This document shows positions 51,378 through 58,730 of a stretch of 64,000 nucleotides of DNA, piece by piece. A model generated the notes under the pieces. That model was not told where the DNA came from. It was given only the letters and a program-made list of their open reading frames with translations, and ran no database searches. The translations under genes and the position numbers were made by a program. Position 1 is the stretch's first letter. Every line of letters begins with the position of its first letter. This DNA is from Marinovum sp048263515 (lineage in GTDB: Bacteria; Pseudomonadota; Alphaproteobacteria; Rhodobacterales; Rhodobacteraceae): contig NZ_JBLXEC010000001.1 of NCBI RefSeq assembly GCF_048263515.1, positions 372,001 through 436,000 of the forward strand, read 5' to 3'.

Positions 51378-52763
51378 TTACCGCGAAAGATATTGACCGT
51401 CACCGAGTTCTCCTTCCAATACGTCATCCCGAACCATGACCTTGCCGCGCAGCACCACGGTGGTGGGCCAGCCCGTCAGGGTCATGCCTTCATAAGGCGA
51501 ATAATCTGCGCCGTCATGCAGGCTTTCGTGGGTCACGGTTCGGGTCAGTTCGGGATCCCAAATGGCAATGTCGGCATCCGAGCCCACTGCGATGGTGCCC
51601 TTTTGCGGGAAAAGCCCATAGGTCTTGGCGTGGTTGGTCGCGGTCAGGGCCACGAATTGTTGCAGATCGATGCGGCCCTTGCCGACGCCCTCGGAAAACA
51701 GGATCGGCAGCCGCGTCTCGACGCCGGGAATGCCGTTGGGAATGTAGCGGAAGTTCTTCGCCCCCTGCGGGTTCATCTTGCCGTCGGTGCCCGCGTAGCG
51801 GAACGGGCAGTGATCGGAGGAAAACAGGTCGAAGGTGCCGTCAGTCAGTCCTTCCCAGCAGGCGGCCTGTTCCTGGGTATTGCGCGGCGGCGGCGAGCAG
51901 ACGAACTTGGCCCCTTCCCAGTCCATGCCGTCGAGGTCATCCTCGGTCAGCACGAGGTATTGCGGACAGGTTTCCGCCGTCACCTTCATGCCCCTTGCGC
52001 GGGCGCGGCGAATTTCCTCGATGGCGGCGGCATTCGACACATGCACGATAACGATCGGCAAATCGACGATCTCGGCCAGCGACAGCGCTCGGTGGGTGGC
52101 CTCGCGCTCGACCGGCACCGGGCGGGTGGTGGCATGGGCGCGGGGGAGGACATTGCCATTGGCCTCGTGCCGTTCGACCAGGTAGCGGATGGCATCCTCG
52201 TTTTCGCAATGGATCATCATTGTCGCACCGTGTTCGCGGGCCACGTCGAAGGTGGCGAGCAGCTCGGCATCGTTGAGGCGCAGGTTCTCGTAGGTCATGA
52301 AGACCTTGATCGAGGTGTAGCCATCCTTGATCGCCGCCGGCAATTGCTGGCCCAGCACACCGGGGCTGGGATTGGCGACGATCAGGTGAAAGGCAACATC
52401 GGTGTAAAGCTGGTTTTCGGCCAGCCCGTGATACCAGTTGATGGCGCTGCGCAGGTCGCCGTCGCGCTCTTGCAGGCAGAAAGGCATGATCGTCGTATTG
52501 CCGCCAAAAAGAGCCGAGCGCGTGCCGCTTTCGAAGTCGTCGGCCATGACGATGCCATCACCCGACGGCTGTGCGATATGCACGTGGCTGTCGATCCCGC
52601 CGGGAAGGACCAGGCGGCCCGAGGCGTCGATCACCTCGGTGGCTTCGCCGTCAAGTGTGCTGCCAATGGCGACGATCTTGCCGTCCTTGATGCCGACATC
52701 GGCCTGTCGGCTGTCGGTTTCGGTCACCACGGTGCCGGATTTCAGAAGTAGGTCAAATTGCAT
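51378..52763 (-). CDS. D-hydantoinase/dihydropyrimidinase-family amidohydrolase
   Basis: Cyclic amidohydrolase of 461 residues that opens a hydantoin, dihydropyrimidine or similar ring. Features are GGIDSHVHIAQP (H-x-H), the carbamylated-lysine block GYTSIKVFMTYE, MIHCENEDAI, VIVHVSN, TAETCPQYL and SSDHCPF with the catalytic Asp. These fit D-hydantoinase better than allantoinase. Product would be an N-carbamoyl amino acid; no carbamoylase gene is recognised, although the M20-like or PTER-like proteins could fill the role. Promoter at 52795-52822. Confidence 0.83.
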   Translation of the reverse strand: MQFDLLLKSGTVVTETDSRQADVGIKDGKIVAIGSTLDGEATEVIDASGRLVLPGGIDSHVHIAQPSGDGIVMADDFESGTRSALFGGNTTIMPFCLQERDGDLRSAINWYHGLAENQLYTDVAFHLIVANPSPGVLGQQLPAAIKDGYTSIKVFMTYENLRLNDAELLATFDVAREHGATMMIHCENEDAIRYLVERHEANGNVLPRAHATTRPVPVEREATHRALSLAEIVDLPIVIVHVSNAAAIEEIRRARARGMKVTAETCPQYLVLTEDDLDGMDWEGAKFVCSPPPRNTQEQAACWEGLTDGTFDLFSSDHCPFRYAGTDGKMNPQGAKNFRYIPNGIPGVETRLPILFSEGVGKGRIDLQQFVALTATNHAKTYGLFPQKGTIAVGSDADIAIWDPELTRTVTHESLHDGADYSPYEGMTLTGWPTTVVLRGKVMVRDDVLEGELGDGQYLSR

Positions 52764-52794
52764 GGAGAGGGCCTCGGTTCATGTCCATCTCTCC

Positions 52795-52822
52795 ATATAC
52801 TATAAATAGACAGTTCGTATAC
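52795..52822 (-). promoter_or_regulatory. GTATAC operator candidates upstream of the hydantoinase gene
   Basis: ATATAC at 52795-52800 and GTATAC at 52817-52822 (centres 22 bp apart) lie 32-59 bp before the hydantoinase ATG, in a short A+T-rich stretch with CGTATACAATTG. The pair mimics the spacing at 31962-31988 and suggests control by a GntR/FCD protein. Confidence 0.5.
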
Positions 52823-53245
52823 AATTGATGCTGAATTTTTCGGGAGGCAGACGGAAATGCGCAAAAGTTGCGCAACGTCTGGCAAGTCATGCTCCGCCAC
52901 ATCCGACCTTGCCAGTAGAGAAAAGTCGGTGCGGGTGGATCGTGTACACAGACCCCATGGCGCAATCCTTTCATTTGGTAACTCATTAGTTTCTAATAGG
53001 AGTTGCACTTCAAGGTCGCGCGCGCCCCCACCTGATGGCCGGATGCGCACACCGCCATGTGCAAAATCCCGACAGCCCGGCAACCCTCCGACAGCCGCAC
53101 ACAGGACCCCGGACATATATCGGCGTTATGTTTGCAGGCCCTTTTGCGAAAACCGGAAAAATCCCGACAGTCTGTGCGTTTTCGCCGGGCCGATGGTGGG
53201 AGATGCTGGCATTTTACTCGGGTCTCCGACGCCCAAGTAGCCCTG
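52823..53245. other. Non-coding stretch at the island edge
   Basis: No supportable gene in about 420 bp. Composition is mixed and less GC-rich than the neighbours near 52830-53010. The part up to 53245 adjoins transposase remnants and looks like decayed mobile-element flank. Confidence 0.4.
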
Positions 53246-53341
53246 CGGCCGGCCAGCGCGCCCGCACCAGACCAACAGCGTGCTGTTCGGGATATCGGCC
53301 CCCATGCGGGCGCAGATCTCGTTCTGGCGATACAGATGCGC
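53246..53341 (-). pseudogene. IS66-family transposase fragment
   Basis: On the minus strand a short frame encodes AHLYRQNEICARMGADIPN followed by STLLVWCGRAGRP, which matches the IS66 TnpC core (PLYRQ...ARxGxxxxxSTLxxWVGRA). Only about 32 residues remain, without start or end of the gene, so it is a decayed remnant. Confidence 0.6.
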
Positions 53342-53412
53342 TGATCGGGCTTTGCGCCAGACGGGGATGTTGGGACCATACCTTTCGTTGCAACCGATCA
53401 AGGAGATCAGAA

Positions 53413-53520
53413 ATGGGATTTTTCGTTGGCCTCGAAATTTCCCTCGACGAGACACACATCTGCATTGTCGACGAGGGTGGCCGTATCATCAAGGTACAAC
53501 GGCCCTTTGCGGTCAATTGA
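53413..53520 (+). pseudogene. IS110-family transposase N-terminal fragment
   Basis: A 35-codon frame starting at ATG 53413 with AGGAG upstream encodes FVGLEISLDETHICIVDEGG, the start of an IS110-type DEDD transposase (FVGLDVSLDETHIC). The first catalytic Asp is Glu and the frame stops after 35 residues, where about 300 more would follow. It is an inactive remnant. Confidence 0.75.
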
Positions 53521-53990
53521 CCGCGAGTGGTATCGCCGCGGTGCAGCCCGTCAAACCTGCCGTTCGCCCCGCGGGCTCGGATTTTCGGCGTGGCTGCGAA
53601 CGCCGTTCAAGCTGCGCGGGGAGGGGGCTTTTGCGATTGGCACCAATCGTAGAGCCGACAAAAATGGTGGGGCCATTCCAAGCAGGCGTCGGCGCCGTCC
53701 TGATGAACAATGCGAGATCGACTCGTCGATCAAGGGAGCCCGATAGACCTGTTCGAGAAGAGCGCCGATCAAAATCGGAACACAGATTGATCGCCCGGCA
53801 AGCCCTTGCGCGTCCGAGGCCGCCTGCCGGATGTCTCGATGTGTCTCATCCTGTCTTACGATGAGACACAAAGCGCCCTCCGCGACAGCCCGGCCATACC
53901 CGGCGTTGCGTGAAACGACAGTGCTGAACAATCCTGACCTCAGAGCTTCATGCGGCAGACCCGCCGCAGCTACGGGAGGAGGAGGAGTTC
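53521..53990. other. Intergenic region upstream of the acetoin-type dehydrogenase operon
   Basis: About 470 bp with no recognised gene; it follows the IS110 remnant and must contain the promoter for the operon starting at 53991. GGAGGAGGAG lies just before that ATG. A TTGGCAC string at about 53638 is not followed at the right distance by a GC-containing -12 element, so I see no sigma-54 promoter. Confidence 0.45.
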
Positions 53991-54980
53991 ATGTCACCAA
54001 CACGCGACGAACAGCACTGGATGTATCGCAATATGGTCACGAGCCGCAGGTTCGAAGAGACCATCGCCAAGATCTATTTCGAAGGAAAGACGCCGGTCTT
54101 CAACATGGCCAACGGGCCGATCCCCGGCGAAATGCACCTGTCCGACGGACAGGAGCCAGTGGCGGTGGGGGTCTGTGCGCATCTTGCTCCCCATGACGTG
54201 GTCACGGCCACCCACCGCCCGCATCACCAGGCCATCGCCAAGGGCGTCGACCTCGACAAGATGGCGGCCGAGATCTTCGGCAAGGCGACCGGCCTCTCCG
54301 GCGGCCGTGGCGGTCACATGCACATCTTCGACCCGGACGTGAACTTCGCCTGTTCCGGCATCATCGCCCAGGGCATGGGCCCGGCGGTGGGCGCGGCGCT
54401 CAGCCGCAAGATGCAGGGAAAACCCGGCGTCGCTGTGGCCTTCCTCGGCGAAGGCGCGGTGAACCAAGGCGCCTGGCACGAGGCGATGAACCTCGCCGCC
54501 GTGTGGAAACTGCCCTTCGTCTGCGTGATCGAGGACAACGCCTGGGGCATCTCGGTCGCCAAGAGCACCGCCACCGCCATCGAGAACAATGCCGACCGTG
54601 CCGCCGCCTACGGCATCCCCGGCAAGCGGATCGAGGGCAATGACCCCTTCGCGATCTACGAGGCGGCGGGCGAGGCCATCGCGCGCGCCCGGGCCGGTGA
54701 CGGCCCGACACTTCTGGAGGTCGAGACCTACCGCCTTGCCGGGCACTTCATGGGCGACGCAGAAGGTTATCGGCCTGAGGGCGAGAAGGACGCGCTTCTC
54801 GCCAAGGACCCGATCCCGAAGATGCGCCAGAGGATGCTGGACGAGGGCACGGCTACCGAGGCCGAGCTGGACCGGATCGAGGCGGAGGCGGCCGAGTGCG
54901 TGGACGCCGCCATCAAATATGCCCGCGACAGCGCGGACCCGGCGCCCGAAGACGCGCTGACCGCCGTTTTCGCAGCCTGA
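53991..54980 (+). CDS. acoA: Thiamine-PP dependent dehydrogenase E1 alpha subunit (acetoin dehydrogenase type)
   Basis: E1 alpha of 329 residues. The TPP-binding motif is GEGAVNQGAWHEAMNLAAVWKLPFVCVIEDNAWG, preceded by GKATGLSGGRGGHMHIFD. Length and sequence fit acetoin or branched-chain/pyruvate-type E1; the AcoR-like gene downstream favours the acetoin type. GGAGGAGGAG precedes the ATG. It is followed after 13 bp by the beta subunit gene. The complex would cleave acetoin, or a related 2-oxo compound, to acetaldehyde and acetyl-CoA. Confidence 0.87.
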   Translation: MSPTRDEQHWMYRNMVTSRRFEETIAKIYFEGKTPVFNMANGPIPGEMHLSDGQEPVAVGVCAHLAPHDVVTATHRPHHQAIAKGVDLDKMAAEIFGKATGLSGGRGGHMHIFDPDVNFACSGIIAQGMGPAVGAALSRKMQGKPGVAVAFLGEGAVNQGAWHEAMNLAAVWKLPFVCVIEDNAWGISVAKSTATAIENNADRAAAYGIPGKRIEGNDPFAIYEAAGEAIARARAGDGPTLLEVETYRLAGHFMGDAEGYRPEGEKDALLAKDPIPKMRQRMLDEGTATEAELDRIEAEAAECVDAAIKYARDSADPAPEDALTAVFAA

Positions 54981-54993
54981 GGGAGGAAGACCA

Positions 54994-56022
54994 ATGACGA
55001 AGAGCAACGAAAGAAAACTCACCATCGCCCGCGCCATGGCCGAGGCCACTGCGCAGGAAATGCGGATCGATCCCAATGTCTTCGTGATGGGCGAGGACAT
55101 CGGGCCCCTCGGCGGTGTCTATGGCAACACCCGCGGGTTGATCGACGAATTCGGCGCCGAGCGCATCCGCGATACGCCGATCTCCGAGACGGCCTTCATC
55201 GGCGCCGCCGTGGGCGCGGCCATGGACGGCATGCGGCCGGTGGTCGAACTCATGTTCGTGGATTTCTTCGGCGTCTGCTTTGATGCGATCTACAACCTGA
55301 TGGCCAAGAACATCTATTTCTCCGGCGGCAACGTGAAGGTGCCGATGGTGTTGATGACCTCGACCGGGGGCGGCTATTCCGACGGCGGCCAGCACTCACA
55401 ATGCGTCTACGGCACCTTTGCGCATCTTCCGGGCATGAAGGTGGTTGCGCCCTCGAATGCCTATGACGCCAAGGGGTTGATGACCGCCGCCATGCGCGAT
55501 GATTCACCAGTGGTCTACATGTACCACAAGGGCTTGCAGGGCATGGGTTGGCTCGGCACCGAAGCCGGCGCCACGGTGCATGTGCCCGAGGAAAGCTACA
55601 CCGTCGAAATCGGCAAGGCCAAGGTCGTGCGGCAGGGCAAAGACGTCACCATCGTCAGCCTCGGCATGGGTGTGCATAACGCGCTAAAGGCGGCGAAGAC
55701 GCTGGAGGCGCAGGGCGTCAGCGCAGAGGTCGTCGACCTCGTCAGCCTCGTGCCGCTCGACCGCGACACCATCCGCGCCAGCGTTGCCAAGACCGGCCGG
55801 CTGATCGTGGTGGATGAGGATTACATGTCCTATGGCGTCTCTGGCGAGATCATCGCCTCGGTCACCGAGCACAATATCTCGGCGCTCAAGGCCCCGCCCA
55901 AGCGTGTTGCCTTCCCGGATGTGCCGATCCCCTTTGCCCGGGTGATGGAGCAGCATTGCCTGCCCAACCCCGACAAGATCGTCGCCGCCTGGAACGAGAT
56001 GGGCGCGCTTCAGCCCGCCTGA
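54994..56022 (+). CDS. acoB: Thiamine-PP dependent dehydrogenase E1 beta subunit (acetoin dehydrogenase type)
   Basis: E1 beta of 342 residues: ARAMAEATAQEMRIDPNVFVMGEDIG, GLIDEFGAERIRDTPISE, MFVDFFGVCFDAIYN, SGGNVKVPMVLMTSTGGG and DLVSLVPLDRDTI. Forms the alpha2beta2 E1 with AcoA. Length and motifs are standard. A 72-bp gap leads to the lipoyl-domain gene. Confidence 0.88.
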   Translation: MTKSNERKLTIARAMAEATAQEMRIDPNVFVMGEDIGPLGGVYGNTRGLIDEFGAERIRDTPISETAFIGAAVGAAMDGMRPVVELMFVDFFGVCFDAIYNLMAKNIYFSGGNVKVPMVLMTSTGGGYSDGGQHSQCVYGTFAHLPGMKVVAPSNAYDAKGLMTAAMRDDSPVVYMYHKGLQGMGWLGTEAGATVHVPEESYTVEIGKAKVVRQGKDVTIVSLGMGVHNALKAAKTLEAQGVSAEVVDLVSLVPLDRDTIRASVAKTGRLIVVDEDYMSYGVSGEIIASVTEHNISALKAPPKRVAFPDVPIPFARVMEQHCLPNPDKIVAAWNEMGALQPA

Positions 56023-56094
56023 CCCCAAACCCTCACGGAACCCACCATCACCGGGGGCGCGTCTCGCGTCCCCGAACAGAGAAGGACTGCCCCA

Positions 56095-56328
56095 ATGGCA
56101 ACCGATATCACCATCCCCTCCGACCTTTGGGAAGAAGACGAGGAAACCGTCATCACCTCATGGCTGGTCGACGATGGCGCCACCGTCGAGAAGGGTGCGC
56201 TGATCGCCGAGATCATGACCGCCAAGGTGCAATACGAAATTCACGCGCCCGCATCGGGCACCGTGACGATCACCGAAGAGGCCGATGCCGTCGTCGCCAA
56301 GGGCGCGGTGATCGGGACCATCGGATGA
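56095..56328 (+). CDS. Stand-alone lipoyl-domain protein (E2 lipoyl module)
   Basis: A single 77-residue lipoyl domain, with nothing else: the lipoate acceptor is Lys44 in EIMTAKVQYEI, and the second half ends in the mirror strand AVVAKGAVIGTIG. In most organisms this domain is the N-terminus of E2. Here it is separately encoded and overlaps the E2 catalytic gene by 4 nt (ATGA). It presumably shuttles the acyl group between E1 and the E2 catalytic core. Confidence 0.87.
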   Translation: MATDITIPSDLWEEDEETVITSWLVDDGATVEKGALIAEIMTAKVQYEIHAPASGTVTITEEADAVVAKGAVIGTIG

Positions 56329-57005
56329 CCGCGCAGATCAGAACCGTCCCCCTCAAGGGCGTGCGCGGCATGATCGCCGACCGGATGGTGCAGAGCCTGC
56401 AGACCGGGGCGCAGCTCACTCACCACGCCAGTGCCGATGCCTCGGTCCTTCTGGCCGAAAAGGCACGAATGGCCGAGGCGGGCACCAAGGTCTCGGTCGA
56501 GGACCTGCTGATGCTGGCGGTGATCCGGGCGCTGTCGAACCACCCGGACGCCAATGGTCGGGTCGAGGGCAAGGAGATCAAGCTTTCTGACACCGTCGAC
56601 CTGTCGGTGGCGATCGCGCTGCCCGGCAACCTGCTGGTCGCACCGGCAATCTTCGGCGCCAGCGCCATGACCGTCAGCGAATTGCGCGCCGCGCGGCAGG
56701 ATCTGGCGGCACGAGCCAGGGCCAACAAGCTGAGCGTGTCCGAGATGACCGGCGGCACCTTCACCGTCTCGAACCTCGGGCTCACGCGGGTCGAGCATTT
56801 CACCCCGATCATCAACGCGCCGCAGATCTGCATCCTCGGCGTCGGTCGCCTGACCGACCGGGCGGTGCGCGGGTCGGATGGCGAGATCGCGCTGCGCAGC
56901 CATGTCGGCTTGTCGCTGACATTCGACCACCGCGCGCTCGACGGTGCCCCGGCGGGTGATCTGTTGACCGCAATCTGCGTCGAGATCGAAAGCTTCGCGC
57001 CGTGA
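56325..57005 (+). CDS. E2 acyltransferase catalytic domain without lipoyl or subunit-binding domain
   Basis: Dihydrolipoamide acyltransferase core of 226 residues. The N-terminus IRTVPLKGVRGMIADRMVQSL is the usual start of the catalytic domain, and the active site is His202 and Asp206 in DHRALDG. No lipoyl domain and no peripheral subunit-binding domain are encoded, so E1/E3 docking must differ from classical E2. The frame is open upstream in acoB, but the ATG overlap with the lipoyl gene fixes the start. Overlaps the lipoate ligase gene by 4 nt. Confidence 0.85.
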   Translation: MTAQIRTVPLKGVRGMIADRMVQSLQTGAQLTHHASADASVLLAEKARMAEAGTKVSVEDLLMLAVIRALSNHPDANGRVEGKEIKLSDTVDLSVAIALPGNLLVAPAIFGASAMTVSELRAARQDLAARARANKLSVSEMTGGTFTVSNLGLTRVEHFTPIINAPQICILGVGRLTDRAVRGSDGEIALRSHVGLSLTFDHRALDGAPAGDLLTAICVEIESFAP

Positions 57006-57700
57006 CTTGCGTTCAGTTCCAGACCGCCGCCGAAGGCGTGGCGCGCGAGGAGGCTCTGTTTGCCACCGGGCGGCCTGCACTCTTGCTCTGGCGCTCCGTC
57101 GAGCCTGCCATCGTCGTGCCGCGCAGCCGCGCACGGAAGGCCGGTTTCGTCGGCCTCGCTCAATCCGCCGCCCGCGCCGGCTGGCCGCTCACCCTGCGTG
57201 CCAGCGGCGGCGGCGCGGTGCCGCAGGGGCCGGGGACGATCAACCTCGCCATGGTCACGCCGATGCCTCAAGGCGCACGGATCGAGGACGGCTATCGCCT
57301 TATCTGCGGTGCCATCGCCGAGGCGCTGATGCGCTTCGAGGTGGTCAGCGACACCGGCGCGGTCGATGCCGCCTTCTGTGACGGCGACTGGAACGTCACG
57401 GTGGGCGGGCGCAAGCTCGCCGGCACGGCGCAGCGCTGGCGACCCATGGGAAACGGCCGCAGCCTCGCGCTGATCCATGCCGCCCTTGTCGCAAGTCCCC
57501 CGCCCGACACCGTCTGGCCCGTTCTCGGCGCCATCGAAACCCATGCTGGCGGCATCACCCCACCGCGTCGCCAGGTGCATGTGGCGCTGAGCGAACTGCT
57601 GCCTGCCACCATGCCCGCGAAGGCGCTGCAAGGCGCCTTGCTGCGCGCGGCAGAAGACCGCCTGCGCCATCTCACAGGCCCCGACCGCAAGGCGGCCTGA
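57002..57700 (+). CDS. Lipoate-protein ligase A family protein
   Basis: BPL/LplA/LipB-fold protein of 232 residues with the lipoyl-adenylate loop RASGGGAVPQGPGTINLAMV, catalytic-lysine region GGRKLAGTAQRWR and DGDWNV. Start is GTG, overlapping the E2 gene by 4 nt. It probably attaches lipoate to Lys44 of the stand-alone lipoyl domain of the same operon. It lacks the extra C-terminal LplA domain, so it may depend on a partner or act as an octanoyl/lipoyl transferase. Confidence 0.83.
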   Translation: MTCVQFQTAAEGVAREEALFATGRPALLLWRSVEPAIVVPRSRARKAGFVGLAQSAARAGWPLTLRASGGGAVPQGPGTINLAMVTPMPQGARIEDGYRLICGAIAEALMRFEVVSDTGAVDAAFCDGDWNVTVGGRKLAGTAQRWRPMGNGRSLALIHAALVASPPPDTVWPVLGAIETHAGGITPPRRQVHVALSELLPATMPAKALQGALLRAAEDRLRHLTGPDRKAA

Positions 57701-57751
57701 CACCACCTTGCCCGGAGGAGCGGGCAGGCCAACACCAAGGGAGGACCTCAC

Positions 57752-58054
57752 ATGGCCTATTACTCCGTACTCGCCGTCACACCCACCGACGACAGCTGGA
57801 TCCCCGATTACCTGCCCGTCGCCGGGCCGATCATCGAAAGGCACGGCGGCAAATACCTCGCTCGCACGACCAGTCACGAGCAATTGGAGGGTGAACCGAC
57901 CACCGCCGGGCTGCGCATCATCCTCGAGTGGCCCTCCGAGGCGGCCGCCAAGGCCTTCATGTCGGACCCCGAATACACCCCGCAGCTTGCCAAGCGGCAC
58001 GCGGGATCGGTCAGCGAGCATTTCCTGATCGAGGGCAAGGACGACCTCGCCTGA
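57752..58054 (+). CDS. DUF1330 family protein
   Basis: Small protein of 100 residues with the dimeric alpha/beta-barrel DUF1330 pattern: MAYYSVLAVTP, then GPIIERHGGKYLARTTSHEQLEG and EWPSEAAAKAFMSDPEYTP. Function unknown in the family. It lies 51 bp after the lipoate ligase gene and is preceded by GGGAGGA. Cytoplasmic, no signal. Confidence 0.78.
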   Translation: MAYYSVLAVTPTDDSWIPDYLPVAGPIIERHGGKYLARTTSHEQLEGEPTTAGLRIILEWPSEAAAKAFMSDPEYTPQLAKRHAGSVSEHFLIEGKDDLA

Positions 58055-58131
58055 GCCTGCGAACGGCAGCTCGCGGCCTGAGGAGACCGCGACTGGCCCG
58101 ACACCACCACTCACGAACGGGAGGAGACCCG

Positions 58132-58719
58132 ATGACCATCCGCTTTCACCGGCTGAAAAGGCCGGGCAAGGACCATCTCGGCCTGAGCCGCCGCATGTTC
58201 CTGATGACCACCGCCATGGCGGGCGTGACCACCGGCACGATGCTGGGCAACCGCGCCTTCGCCGCGCCGCTCGACGAAGGCCAGGACGCTACGCTCTTGC
58301 GGGTGATCCAGGACATCTACCCGCATCCCGATTTGCTGGACGTCAGCCACTACCAGGCCATCGCCGACACGGTGATTGCCAATGCCGAGGGCGATGCCGC
58401 CGCGGCGAAAGACCTGCGCGAAGGGTTGCAGAAGATCGACGCGCAGGCCGACAGCCTTTTCGGTTCGCCCTACACCGCGATCGAAAATCCGGACGCCCGC
58501 GAAGGCGTACTGCGCGCCTTCCAGCATGACGGCTTCTTCCAGGGTGTCCGCTGGACCGCCTATTTCGCCATCTACAACAACGCCGATGTCTGGCCGCTGT
58601 TCGGCTACGAAGGATCCTCGGTGGAATACGGCGGATACATCGACCGCGGCTTTTCCGACATCACCTTCGTTCCCGAGGGCCCGAGCCTCGAAGAACGCAT
58701 GGCCAACGTGCAAAGCTGA
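58132..58719 (+). CDS. Tat-exported gluconate 2-dehydrogenase subunit 3-like protein
   Basis: A 195-residue protein with a twin-arginine signal (LSRRMFLMTTAMAGVTTG, cleavage near RAFAA) and the subunit-3 family body (DIYPHPDLLDVSHYQAIAD, GWTAYF-like VRWTAYFAIYNN, GYEGSSVEYGGYIDRG). GGAGG lies just before ATG 58132. It is 11 bp upstream of the GMC flavoprotein gene. In this family the small subunit carries the large, signal-less flavoprotein to the periplasm through Tat. Confidence 0.85.
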   Translation: MTIRFHRLKRPGKDHLGLSRRMFLMTTAMAGVTTGTMLGNRAFAAPLDEGQDATLLRVIQDIYPHPDLLDVSHYQAIADTVIANAEGDAAAAKDLREGLQKIDAQADSLFGSPYTAIENPDAREGVLRAFQHDGFFQGVRWTAYFAIYNNADVWPLFGYEGSSVEYGGYIDRGFSDITFVPEGPSLEERMANVQS

Positions 58720-58730
58720 GGGAGCGGATC

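Noticed and set aside
51378..52763. Allantoinase
   Set aside because: MIHCENEDAI and SSDHCPF are the hydantoinase/dihydropyrimidinase forms; no other allantoin genes support allantoinase.
53636..53652. TTGGCAC as a sigma-54 -24 element for the acoA operon
   Set aside because: No GC-containing -12 element at the needed distance, and the linked AcoR-like regulator lacks GAFTGA.
53551..53931. A 126-codon minus-strand ORF before the acetoin-type operon
   Set aside because: Arg/Ser/Pro-rich composition, no ribosome site and no family resemblance; likely chance.
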